NCBI RefSeq assembly: GCF_014842025.1
Contig: NZ_JACYUY010000001.1
Coordinates: forward strand, 166,819 to 230,818
DNA length: 64,000 nucleotides
DNA from: Massilia sp. CFBP 13721
GTDB taxonomy: Bacteria > Pseudomonadota > Gammaproteobacteria > Burkholderiales > Burkholderiaceae_D
Reading direction: 5' to 3'
Shown here piece by piece: positions 1-7,700 of this stretch (its first letter is position 1; the number at the start of each line of letters is the position of its first letter). The notes beneath the pieces are model-generated. The model had not been told where the DNA came from and ran no database searches. It saw nothing but the letters and a program-made list of their open reading frames with translations. A program made the translations under genes and the position numbers.

Positions 1-390
1 CAGCGCCAGCCCGGTCACACGCCCATCCTGCGCTGCATACAGCGCGGCGCAACCAGCAGCGTCGCCCGGCGCCAGGATGACAGATTCTTTCATTTCGGGC
101 ACGTGGATGAAAAATTCTTTCATTGCCGCGCCGACGTCGTCCAGCGCCTGCGCGGCCGACTCGCCGTCGCTGTCGCCGGCGCCCATGCGGTCGAAGCGCA
201 GCACCGCTACCCCGCGCGCGGCGAGCAGGCGCGAGAGCAGGGTGAACTGGCGGTGGCTGCCGCTGCGGTACTGGATGCTGTCGGCCAGGATCAGCATGCC
301 GCGCGCCAGCGGACGCTCCGGCACGTCGACAATGCCGATCAGCGCCTCGCCCCTGGTGTGGAAGCGCAGGGCGCGCTGTTCGAGCTTCAT
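1..390 (-). CDS. Exosortase A-associated hydrolase 1 (N-terminal part, runs off the window)
   Basis: The first 130 residues of an alpha/beta-hydrolase-like protein resembling the XrtA-system 'hydrolase 1' family (TIGR03100). The N-terminus MKLEQRALRFHTRGEALIGI and the strand-turn region with RFDRMGAGDSDGE fit that family. The start ATG (388-390) overlaps the stop of the upstream hydrolase 2 gene as ATGA, so the two are translationally coupled. The segment where the nucleophile elbow is expected reads PGDAAG and has no G-x-S-x-G, so catalysis is doubtful on what is visible. The C-terminal half lies outside the window. In XrtA genomes these hydrolases sit beside exopolysaccharide and protein-sorting genes; their substrate is unknown. 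Confidence 0.75.
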   Translation of the reverse strand, partial: MKLEQRALRFHTRGEALIGIVDVPERPLARGMLILADSIQYRSGSHRQFTLLSRLLAARGVAVLRFDRMGAGDSDGESAAQALDDVGAAMKEFFIHVPEMKESVILAPGDAAGCAALYAAQDGRVTGLAL

Positions 391-1229
391 GGGGGATCTC
401 CCGAAAACAGGCTGCAGGTCGCCGCGCGCAGGTCCGGCAGGTCGAGCTCGCCGGCGCCGCTCCACTGCGGCGCGCCCTCGAGCGGATGGAAGTGCAGGGC
501 GGCCCCGGTTGCGCCCCAGCGTTCGCCCAGCCGCGATGCGCTGGCGGCCGGCTTCGCCGGCGCCGCGCCGCCATAGGCGAACCAGTGCACGGCGCACGGC
601 GGCAGCGTGACGTGGGCGGCGTCGCAGGCGTCGATCGCCTTCACCAGTGGCACCGCCACTTCGAAGCCGCCGACTTCGATCGCACCATGTACCGCCAGTT
701 GCGCGCGCAGCGCCGCCGTGCTGCGCGGTGCGCCCGGCGCCGGGTCGACCAGTTGCTCGGACAGGCGCAGGAACTGGTTGATGCAGGCGCGTCCGCTCAT
801 GAACGGCTGCCACAGCAACACGCGGCGTGCCTGCAAACGGGCCGCCGCGTCGAGCGCGAGCAGCCCGCCCAGGCGCAATCCCCACAGGGTCAGGGGGCCG
901 CTGTCGCGGTCGGCCAGCCAGGCTGCGGCCACGTCGAGGTCGTCGTGCCAGATCTGCCAGCGTCCGGCGCTGAACTCGCCGCAGCTGTCGCCGCAGCCGA
1001 ACAGGTCGATTTGCAGCACCGCATACCCGAGCGCGGCGAACGCGCGCGACTGCAGCGCCGCCATCCGCCGCGTGCGGCTCAGTTCGCCGGCAAACGGATG
1101 GACATACAGGATGGCGCCGCGCGGCGCTACCTGGGGATTGGGCGCGTGGTAGAGACTGAAACGCGTTCCAGGCTCGGCATCGAAGAAAAATGGCTCCACG
1201 CGCGGCGTGGTCAGCAGCGGAGCATTCAT
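387..1229 (-). CDS. Exosortase A-associated hydrolase 2
   Basis: A 280-residue alpha/beta-hydrolase-fold protein resembling the XrtA-associated 'hydrolase 2' family (TIGR03101). Residues 40-50 contain ILYVHPFAGEL, the usual strand and oxyanion loop, and residues 74-83 hold QIDLFGCGDS. The expected nucleophile elbow at residues 117-121 reads GLRLG, with Arg119 where a Ser/Cys/Asp nucleophile would be. This may be normal for the family, or loss of function; the sequence alone cannot decide. It is the first gene of a leftward pair with hydrolase 1 (ATGA overlap) and is divergent from the ligase-like gene at 1624. No signal peptide, so probably cytoplasmic. Confidence 0.8.
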   Translation of the reverse strand: MNAPLLTTPRVEPFFFDAEPGTRFSLYHAPNPQVAPRGAILYVHPFAGELSRTRRMAALQSRAFAALGYAVLQIDLFGCGDSCGEFSAGRWQIWHDDLDVAAAWLADRDSGPLTLWGLRLGGLLALDAAARLQARRVLLWQPFMSGRACINQFLRLSEQLVDPAPGAPRSTAALRAQLAVHGAIEVGGFEVAVPLVKAIDACDAAHVTLPPCAVHWFAYGGAAPAKPAASASRLGERWGATGAALHFHPLEGAPQWSGAGELDLPDLRAATCSLFSGDPP

Positions 1230-1623
1230 GGCCGCTTGTCTCCTGCATGTGAGCGTCGGCGCGCAAAGTACCTACCCACCAACTAATATGATTCTTGGCT
1301 TCCATAACCGGCGCGCTGCTGCGTTGGTCCCTGCTTGCAGTGCCCGCACTGCCGCGCAGCTCCCGCCTTGCATCGCATCGGCAAGCCGCACCTCCGGCTC
1401 TGTTTGCCAAAATTTCACATTCATTTCTGGATAGGTACTCGGCGTGTCGATGCCGGTTTATCGGTGTAACGAACATATATTTATGTCAATTAGACACGCG
1501 TTCCGCCGCGCCGCCTTGCGCGGAGACAGCTGAGTCCAAGCAATATCAATTGATTTGGGTCAATGACCTATTTGCAGTTTTTCTCAATCATGCATTTTTA
1601 CGTTCAGCAAGATTGGAGAAAAA
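1230..1623. other. Divergent intergenic region
   Basis: 394 bases between two divergent XrtA accessory genes, clearly AT-richer than its surroundings in 1280-1320 and 1440-1620. It must carry both promoters. I see no convincing -35/-10 pair, no sigma-54 GG/GC element and no repeat. A good ribosome-binding site (TTGGAGAAAAA) lies directly before the ATG at 1624. Confidence 0.5.
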
Positions 1624-3249
1624 ATGGCTCAGCTGGCACATGAACTGGTGGACGCGGCGGCGCTCTGGTCGCCCACGGCGACCGCGGTGCGCCACGGTAC
1701 CGAACGCATCAGCTATGCCGGGCTGGCCGGCGCGGTGGCCGCCTTCGGCGCCGCGCTGGCAGGGCTTGGTGGTGCCAGCGGCGAGCGCGTCGCCCTGGGC
1801 TTGCCGGCGTCGACCGCGGCCGTGGTGGCCTTGCTAGGCGCCTCGCATGCCGGCAGCGCCTCCGTACCGCTCGACCTGCGCTGCGATGCGGCGGCCAGCC
1901 TGGCACGCCTGCGCGACTGCGGCGCACGCGTGCTGGTGACGGATGCGCACGGCCTCGACGCGCTCGGCGACGTCGCGGGCAGCTGCCCGGCGCTGCGCGC
2001 GATCGTCCTGCACGGCGCCGGTGCCTGCGCACCACGCAGCACTCAGGTGCCGGTGCTCGCCTGGGACAGCTTCCTGGCGTCCGCGGCGTCCTCCGCCGCG
2101 CCGGCGGGCGGCGAGCCGGGACTGGGTGCCCTGATCTACGGCGCCGCGGCGGATGGCGCCGGTCCGGGCGAGCGTGCGCTGGCCCTGTCGCAGCGTAACC
2201 TGGTCGCCGGCGCCGCTTCAAGTGCGCGCTGCCTCGGTATCCGGCCGGGCGACCGGGTGCTGGCCGCGCTACCGTTCGCCAGCGACTATGGCGTCAATAT
2301 CCTGCTCGCGACCTTGTGCGCCGGCGCCACTGTCGTGCTCGACACCGCAGCGGCGTCCGATGGTTTGCCCGACCCGGCGGCGCTGGCGCGCCTGCTCGAG
2401 CGCGGCGACATCACCGCGCTGGCAGCGCTCCCCGCTACCTGGAACGCGCTGGCCGGACACGACCTCGGACGCGCGGCCGATTGCCTGCGCTATACCGCCT
2501 GCGCCGGTGGCGGCCTCGAACGCGACGCGCTGGCCACGCTACGCGCGGCGCTGCCACGCACCCGCATCCATCTGCTGTACGACATCGGCGACGCCTGCCG
2601 CTCGACCAGCCTGATGCCGGCCCAGCTCGACGAACGGCCGGGTTCGATCGGACGTGCGCTGCCGTATTCCGACTGGCTGGTAGTGCGTGCCGACGGACGC
2701 GAATGCGCACCGGGCGAAACCGGCGAACTGGTGCGCCGCGGTGCGCTGGTGGCGCCGGGCTGGTGGAACGACCCGGGCGCCAGCAGCGAACAGTTCCGTT
2801 TCCTGCCCCCTGGCGTCGGGCTGGCGCAACGCGATACCGGTTACTGGCCGGGCGTGAGCGCGCGCAAGGACCTCGACGGCTACCTGTACCTGAGCGAAGG
2901 CCGCAACGACACGATCACCAGCGGCGGCTACCGCATCAGCGGGCGCGAGCTGGAAAAAATCGTGATCGGCACCGGTCTCGTGGCCGAGGCGGCGGCGGTC
3001 GGGGTCGCCCATCCGGTACTGGGACAGGTGATCGCCGTGCTGGCGACGCCGCCCCAGGGCGCCCGGCTCGATTCCTCGATCCTGTTCGGCGCCTGCCGCG
3101 CGCGCCTGCCGCAGCACATGCTGCCAGCCATGGTCGACGTGCGCCGTGCACCCTTGCCGCGGGCGCGCGACGGCCAGATCGACCGCGCGCTGCTGGCCGG
3201 CGAACTGGCGCCGCTGTTTGCCGACGTGGCGGCGCGGGGGGCGCCATGA
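1624..3249 (+). CDS. Acyl-CoA ligase-like protein, XrtA-associated, active-site motifs lost
   Basis: A 541-residue member of the AMP-forming acyl-CoA ligase superfamily, closest to the exosortase-A-associated ligase (TIGR03098). The fold is retained: QRNLVAG after the P-loop region, GSIGRALPYSDW, GETGELVRRGALV and the C-terminal lid with SGGYRISGRELEKI. The catalytic motifs are not. The P-loop, normally YTSGSTGxPKG, reads YGAAADGAGPGER (172-184). The adenine motif, normally YGLTE, reads YDIGD (319-323). The invariant lid lysine of NGKIDR is Gln518 (DGQIDR). As read this should not adenylate a substrate, so it is probably a pseudoenzyme. The start has a strong Shine-Dalgarno sequence. The stop overlaps the next start (ATGA), coupling it to the amidotransferase-like gene. 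No frameshift, so the gene is maintained. Confidence 0.8.
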   Translation: MAQLAHELVDAAALWSPTATAVRHGTERISYAGLAGAVAAFGAALAGLGGASGERVALGLPASTAAVVALLGASHAGSASVPLDLRCDAAASLARLRDCGARVLVTDAHGLDALGDVAGSCPALRAIVLHGAGACAPRSTQVPVLAWDSFLASAASSAAPAGGEPGLGALIYGAAADGAGPGERALALSQRNLVAGAASSARCLGIRPGDRVLAALPFASDYGVNILLATLCAGATVVLDTAAASDGLPDPAALARLLERGDITALAALPATWNALAGHDLGRAADCLRYTACAGGGLERDALATLRAALPRTRIHLLYDIGDACRSTSLMPAQLDERPGSIGRALPYSDWLVVRADGRECAPGETGELVRRGALVAPGWWNDPGASSEQFRFLPPGVGLAQRDTGYWPGVSARKDLDGYLYLSEGRNDTITSGGYRISGRELEKIVIGTGLVAEAAAVGVAHPVLGQVIAVLATPPQGARLDSSILFGACRARLPQHMLPAMVDVRRAPLPRARDGQIDRALLAGELAPLFADVAARGAP

Positions 3250-5096
3250 GCGGCCTGTGCGGCTGGATATCGACCGAACTGCGCCGTGAGCCCGCAGCCA
3301 TGGCGCTGGCCGACATGGCTGCGCCGCTTAATGGCTCGCAATCCTTTAATGGCGCGCAGCCCTTGCGCAGCGCCGGCCACAGCCTGGGCGCGATGGCGCT
3401 CGCCGCCGCTCCGGCCGAGGCCAGCCTGTACCACCAGGATGGCCTATTGATCGCCAGCTTCGGCGTCCCGGCCGAGGCGCTGGCGCGTTTGTGGCGTGCC
3501 CACGGCGCTCGTGCCTGCGCGGCGCTGTCCGGCCATTTCGCCTTTGCCTTGCTCGACGAACGCTGCGCCGAAGCGCTGCTGGCGGTCGACCGCTGCGCCA
3601 CCCGGCCCCTGTTCTATCGGATGGCCGGCCGCAGTTTGCTGTTCGCCAGCAGCATGGAAGCATTGGCGCGCCATCCAGGCGCCGGGCGCGAGCTCGATCC
3701 GCAGGCGCTGTTCGATTACCTGTACCTGCATGCGGTGCACGGCCCGCGCACCATGTTCGCCGGACAGCGCCGGCTGGCCCCGGGCGAATGCCTGCACCTG
3801 CACGGCGGCCGCGTCGAGCGCATCCGCTACTGGCGCATGCGCTACACCGAGCACGCGGTCGACCCGGTCCCGCACACGGCGCTGCTCGACGCGCTGTCGC
3901 TGGCGCTCGACTGCACGCCGCACGGATCCGGCATGGCGCAGCCGGCCGGGTTCATGCTGGCGGGCGGCGCCGGCGCCACGCTGGCGGCCACGCTGCTGCA
4001 GCGCGGCGGCGGGGCGGTGCACACCTACGCGATCGGCTTTGGCGTCGGCGATGGCGGCATCCTGGGCGCCGCGCGCGCGGCGGCGCGCCGCATCGGCAGC
4101 CGTCACCGCGAGCAGATCATCGACGGCGCCGACGTTGCCGACGCCATCGCCGCACTGGCGCAGGCTACGGATGCGCCGTGCGGCGACCCAGCCGCCGTCG
4201 CCATGCTGTTTGCCGGCCGCATGGCGCGCGCGGATGGCCTGGAGCGCCTCCATGGCGCGTTTGGCGCGGCCCAGTTGTTCGGACGCGGACGGCGCTACGC
4301 CGGGCTGGCGCAGGCGAATCGCTATGAGCGCCTGCCGGGCGCGCTGCGCCAGCTACTGATCGAGCCGCTGCTGTTCGGCCCTGGCGCCCGCCTGCCCATG
4401 CTGGAGGGGCTGCGCACCCGCATCGAACAGGCGATGGCGCCGCCGCTGGCGCGGCTGCGCCGGCGCAACGCGCTGCTCTCGCACGGCACCGCCAACGTAT
4501 TCGAGCCGGCCTTCCTGGAACTGGTCGACCCGGATGCGCCGGCCGGCGCGCAGGAAGAGGCCTGGTGGCTGACGCAGGCACGCAGCGCCGTCAACTGCGC
4601 GGTCGACCTTGAACTGCAGGGCGACCTGCCGTGCCGGATCGTGCCCGCGTTCGCCGCCGCCTGCGCGGCCGCGGGTGTGCAGGCCGGGCTGCCCTACCTG
4701 GACGACGCCGTGGTCGCCATGGCGGCGCGCCTGGCGCCGCGCCACAAGAGTGGCAACGGGCCTCAGCGCCTGTTCGCCAAGGCATTGCGCGAGCTCGGCG
4801 CGCCTGTGCCGGCGCCGGCGGCCGGCGCCGTGGCGCTGCCGTTCGGGCGCTGGCTGCTGGGCGACGCCAGGGTCCGGGCGCTCGCCTACGACAGCCTGTC
4901 GACGCTGGCGAAGCGCCGCATCCTGCGCCGCGAGTTCATCGACCTGCTGCTGGCGCGGCGCCTGCCGCAAGACCCGACCGCGCACGGCCAGACCGTCTGG
5001 CGCCTGCTGATGCTGGAACAGTGGCTGGCACGCGGGCGGCGCGATGGGTTGGCTGCCGAAGCGCGTGGGGACGCGTTGGCGCTTGTGCCGGGCTAG
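3246..5096 (+). CDS. Asparagine synthase-like amidotransferase, XrtA-associated, probable pseudoenzyme
   Basis: A 616-residue protein with the two-domain plan of class II glutamine amidotransferase (about 1-200) plus asparagine-synthase ATP-pyrophosphatase (about 215-600), like the XrtA/PEP-CTERM amidotransferases. The fold is visible in ALSGHFAFALLDERCAEALL, VDRCATRPLFY and the late YLDDAVVAMAARL. The catalytic residues are missing. The N-terminus is MSGLCGW, so the nucleophile Cys2 is Ser. The PP-loop SGGxDS reads AGGAGA (239-244). The usual RGPD-type and NGEIYN-type glutaminase motifs are not recognisable. The start overlaps the stop of the ligase-like gene by four bases. The adjacent ligase has lost its motifs too, so the pair probably keeps a non-catalytic or altered role in the XrtA exopolysaccharide/sorting system. 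Confidence 0.78.
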   Translation: MSGLCGWISTELRREPAAMALADMAAPLNGSQSFNGAQPLRSAGHSLGAMALAAAPAEASLYHQDGLLIASFGVPAEALARLWRAHGARACAALSGHFAFALLDERCAEALLAVDRCATRPLFYRMAGRSLLFASSMEALARHPGAGRELDPQALFDYLYLHAVHGPRTMFAGQRRLAPGECLHLHGGRVERIRYWRMRYTEHAVDPVPHTALLDALSLALDCTPHGSGMAQPAGFMLAGGAGATLAATLLQRGGGAVHTYAIGFGVGDGGILGAARAAARRIGSRHREQIIDGADVADAIAALAQATDAPCGDPAAVAMLFAGRMARADGLERLHGAFGAAQLFGRGRRYAGLAQANRYERLPGALRQLLIEPLLFGPGARLPMLEGLRTRIEQAMAPPLARLRRRNALLSHGTANVFEPAFLELVDPDAPAGAQEEAWWLTQARSAVNCAVDLELQGDLPCRIVPAFAAACAAAGVQAGLPYLDDAVVAMAARLAPRHKSGNGPQRLFAKALRELGAPVPAPAAGAVALPFGRWLLGDARVRALAYDSLSTLAKRRILRREFIDLLLARRLPQDPTAHGQTVWRLLMLEQWLARGRRDGLAAEARGDALALVPG

Positions 5097-5124
5097 GCGT
5101 GAGATCCAACGGTTGCACGGCTTC

Positions 5125-5290
5125 GTAAGGTGGGCGGCTCCACCTCATCAGTTTGAGGACCGGCGGCGTTTGCGCCGCCCACGCGTTCAACCAGCCGGTG
5201 ATTCGTCGCGAATTTTCGAAGTGTGTTGAACGCGTGGGCGGCGTTCAGGCAGTAGGCAAGCACACACCTGGGTGTAGCCGCCCACCTTAC
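5125..5290. repeat. Dispersed inverted-repeat element, copy 1 (166 bp)
   Basis: Bounded by perfect 15-bp terminal inverted repeats, GTAAGGTGGGCGGCT on the left and its complement on the right. A second nested inverted repeat (GCCGCCCACGCGTTCA and its complement) lies inside, so the single strand folds into a long cruciform. A related copy lies at 44855-45038 with about the same interior. No coding capacity for a transposase; it looks like a REP/MITE-type element that here fills the gap between two convergent genes. Confidence 0.85.
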
Positions 5291-5304
5291 ATGTCCGAGC
5301 ACAC

Positions 5305-6495
5305 TCACCCACCAGCCAGCGCGTCGTACACCGCCAGATAGCTGCGCGCCATCGCCGGCAGGCTGTGGTGGGCGATCACCTGGCCGCGCGCACGCGCGCC
5401 GTGGCGGGCGCCCATTTCGGGGATGCGGCAATAGTCGGCGATCGCCGCCGCCATGACGTCCGGCGACATCGGCGGCACCAGGATGCCGGTCAGGCCCGGC
5501 TGTACCAGTTCCTTGTGCACCCCGACCGCGGTGGCGACCACCGGCAGCCCGGTCGCCATCGCCTCGAGCAGCACGTTGCCGCTGCCTTCGGCCAGCGCCG
5601 GCAACACCATCAGGTCCATCGCCCGCATCAGCTGCGCGGTGTCGGGACGCTCGCCCGGCAGCCAGGCGCGCGCGCCGGCGCCGGCGCGCTCGAGCATCGC
5701 CTGGCATTCGGCGCGCATCGGGCCATCGCCCACGATCAGCAGGCGCAGGCGGCTGTGCGCCGCGTGGGGCGAGGAGATCAGGCGCAGGAAGGCTTCGACC
5801 AGGGTGGTGTCGTTCTTGGCGTCGTCCATGCGCCCGACGCTGCCGATCACGAAGGCGTCGTCGCGCATGAAGCCGTCGGGACCGACTGCGGCGTGCGGCC
5901 CCAGGCGCGGGTGGAACTCGAGGCTGTCGACGCCGTTCGAAATGTGCGACACGCGCGAGGGCTCGGCGCCGACCTGCTCGATCAGCCAGCGTTCCTGCTC
6001 GGCGCTGACGGCAATGTAGTGGCCCACCAGCGGGCGCAGTGCGCGGCGCAGGAAGCCGGGCGCACGCTTGCGGCCAGGGCCGGCGCGCTCCTTGCCAGGC
6101 CCGGACTCGCGTCCGTATTCGCCATGCACCCGCAGCCGCACCCCCGCCAGCGCCGCCGCCAGTTGCCCCTCCAGGCCACCGAGATTGCGGGTGTGCACCA
6201 GGTCCGGCCGCAGCGCGCGCAGGGCGCGCACCATGCGCAGGAAATGGCCCGGGTCGGGGCCGTCGCGCTTGTGCAGGTCGATCACCTCGACGCCTTGTTC
6301 GCGCAGGTGGGTGTGCAGCAGGGCATGGTCGCGCAGGCATAACACCACATGGCGGTAGCGGTCGCCCGGCATGTGCGCGATCAGGTCGAGCAGGCCGTTG
6401 CCGGCGCCACCGGCATCGAGGCGGTTGACGACGTGCGCGATCAGCCGCGGCGGCGCGAACGCCGGCGCCAGTGCGGCGACGGGACGATTACCCAT
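5305..6495 (-). CDS. XrtA/PEP-CTERM system glycosyltransferase (GT4 family)
   Basis: A 396-residue GT-B glycosyltransferase resembling the TIGR03088 family that accompanies exosortase A. The N-terminal acceptor domain begins with LIAHVVNRLDAGGAGNGLL and contains PDLVHTRNLGGLEGQ. The donor domain carries IGSVGRMDDAKNDTTLVEAF (residues 220-245), LLIVGDGPMR, and the retaining GT4 EX7E element in EGSGNVLLEAMATGLPVVAT. Its role is transfer of a nucleotide-activated sugar during exopolysaccharide assembly at the inner membrane; the exact sugar cannot be told. No Shine-Dalgarno is obvious before the ATG at 6495. It is convergent with the amidotransferase-like gene and divergent from the acyltransferase at 6948. 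Confidence 0.88.
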   Translation of the reverse strand: MGNRPVAALAPAFAPPRLIAHVVNRLDAGGAGNGLLDLIAHMPGDRYRHVVLCLRDHALLHTHLREQGVEVIDLHKRDGPDPGHFLRMVRALRALRPDLVHTRNLGGLEGQLAAALAGVRLRVHGEYGRESGPGKERAGPGRKRAPGFLRRALRPLVGHYIAVSAEQERWLIEQVGAEPSRVSHISNGVDSLEFHPRLGPHAAVGPDGFMRDDAFVIGSVGRMDDAKNDTTLVEAFLRLISSPHAAHSRLRLLIVGDGPMRAECQAMLERAGAGARAWLPGERPDTAQLMRAMDLMVLPALAEGSGNVLLEAMATGLPVVATAVGVHKELVQPGLTGILVPPMSPDVMAAAIADYCRIPEMGARHGARARGQVIAHHSLPAMARSYLAVYDALAGG

Positions 6496-6947
6496 GGCAT
6501 TCGACCTCGACCTGGAGTGCTCTCATGAGTGTGCCGGGAAGAAAAACGGTGTTTGCAGCCGCGCCGGACAATGACGACAGGCGAGGGACATTGGATGGTC
6601 TCCGGTGAAGGCCAGGGCAACGCGCAGGTGCGCTCACTTCCAGCCCTGCTTGCAACCCTGCCTGCAACCCTGTCGATTATATGGCTGCGCGCGGCGCGCA
6701 CTGCGTAACCCTTTTTCCCGTTGATGCCGGTCAAACGGGATCTGTGCACATGCAAAATTTCCTTGTCGACACATCTTTCCATCATGTTTCCATCATGTGC
6801 TTGTGATTAATTTCCTCCGTGATTGATCTATGTCCAGCTAGCAAAGATTCGCGCAAAACCCCGGGAACCCGTTACTGCTGACCTTGTCTGAATGGCAGTC
6901 ATGTCGTTTCGCCAATGAAGGCGGAACGCTACTTCAGGGAGACAAGT
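6496..6947. other. Divergent intergenic region upstream of the N-acyl amino acid synthase
   Basis: 452 bases with no credible gene. The section 6720-6830 is AT-rich (TTTCCATCATG occurs twice in a row near 6776-6797) and is the likely promoter region for the rightward acyltransferase. No identifiable operator, terminator or sigma-54 element was found. Confidence 0.5.
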
Positions 6948-7700
6948 ATGTTGGTAGATGAATTGCCGATCGCAACGTTCCAGGCAGCACCGATCCAGTC
7001 GCCGCGCACCCAGGGCGCCAGCCCCGCAGGCCAGGCGCCGGCGCGCCTCGATTCCCAGGTATTCAACATCCGCGTGGCGCTGTCGGCCGGCTGCCACGCC
7101 GACAGCGGCGCACTGGTACGGCGCATGTACGCCTGGCGCGGCTATGCGTTCGAAGCGGGCGAGGGCAGCTACGACAAGGTGACCTTGTACGCCGAAACCG
7201 GCGGCGAGCTGGTCGGCACGATGAGCCTGTGCCTGGACCGCGACAATCGCCTGCCGGCCGACGAGAACTTCGGCGACCGCCTCAACATCCTGCGCGCCGA
7301 CAACCGGCGCCTGTGCGAACCCTCGCGCCTGGCGATCGACGCCGGCATGTCCAAGCGCGTGTTCGCCGCGCTGATCCATATCTCTTACCTGTACGCCAGC
7401 GAACTGCATGGCTTCACCGATTACGTCATCGAGGTCAATCCGCGCCACGTTGCCTTCTACAAGCGCATGCTCGGCTTCAGCGACTTCGGCGGCGAACGGC
7501 CGTGCAGCCGCGTCGGCGCCCCCGCCGTGCTGCTGCGCCTGACGCTCGACCAGATGGGCGCGCAGATCCGCAAGTGGGGCGGCAGCTTCGAGCAGGGCGC
7601 CGGCGAGCGCTCCTTCTATTCCTGGTTCTTCCCGACGTGGGACGTCCCCGACATCAGGGCGCGCCTGGCGGCCCTGTGCCGCGGTGGAGAACGCGCATGA
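6948..7700 (+). CDS. N-acyl amino acid synthase-type acyltransferase (FeeM-like, exosortase-associated)
   Basis: A 250-residue GNAT-fold protein of the FeeM / PEP-CTERM-exosortase-associated acyltransferase group. Family features are CEPSRLAI (about 123-130) and YVIEVNPRHVAFYKRMLGF (about 159-177), with VGTMSLCLD before them. Such enzymes make long-chain N-acyl amino acids from acyl-ACP and an amino acid, tyrosine in the founding FeeM case. The ATG at 6948 is preferred over 6915 because AGGGAGA lies seven bases before it. The C-terminal 50 residues (SFYSWFFPTWDVPDIRARL) extend past the GNAT core. The stop overlaps the start of the flavoenzyme gene (ATGA), so the two are co-translated and probably act in sequence. 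The substrate is inferred from the family. Confidence 0.82.
   Translation: MLVDELPIATFQAAPIQSPRTQGASPAGQAPARLDSQVFNIRVALSAGCHADSGALVRRMYAWRGYAFEAGEGSYDKVTLYAETGGELVGTMSLCLDRDNRLPADENFGDRLNILRADNRRLCEPSRLAIDAGMSKRVFAALIHISYLYASELHGFTDYVIEVNPRHVAFYKRMLGFSDFGGERPCSRVGAPAVLLRLTLDQMGAQIRKWGGSFEQGAGERSFYSWFFPTWDVPDIRARLAALCRGGERA

Noticed and set aside
6496..6947. Sigma-54 promoter for the exosortase-associated acyltransferase
   Set aside because: TGGCAGTCATGTCG near 6893 has the first GG but not the TTGC element at the right spacing.
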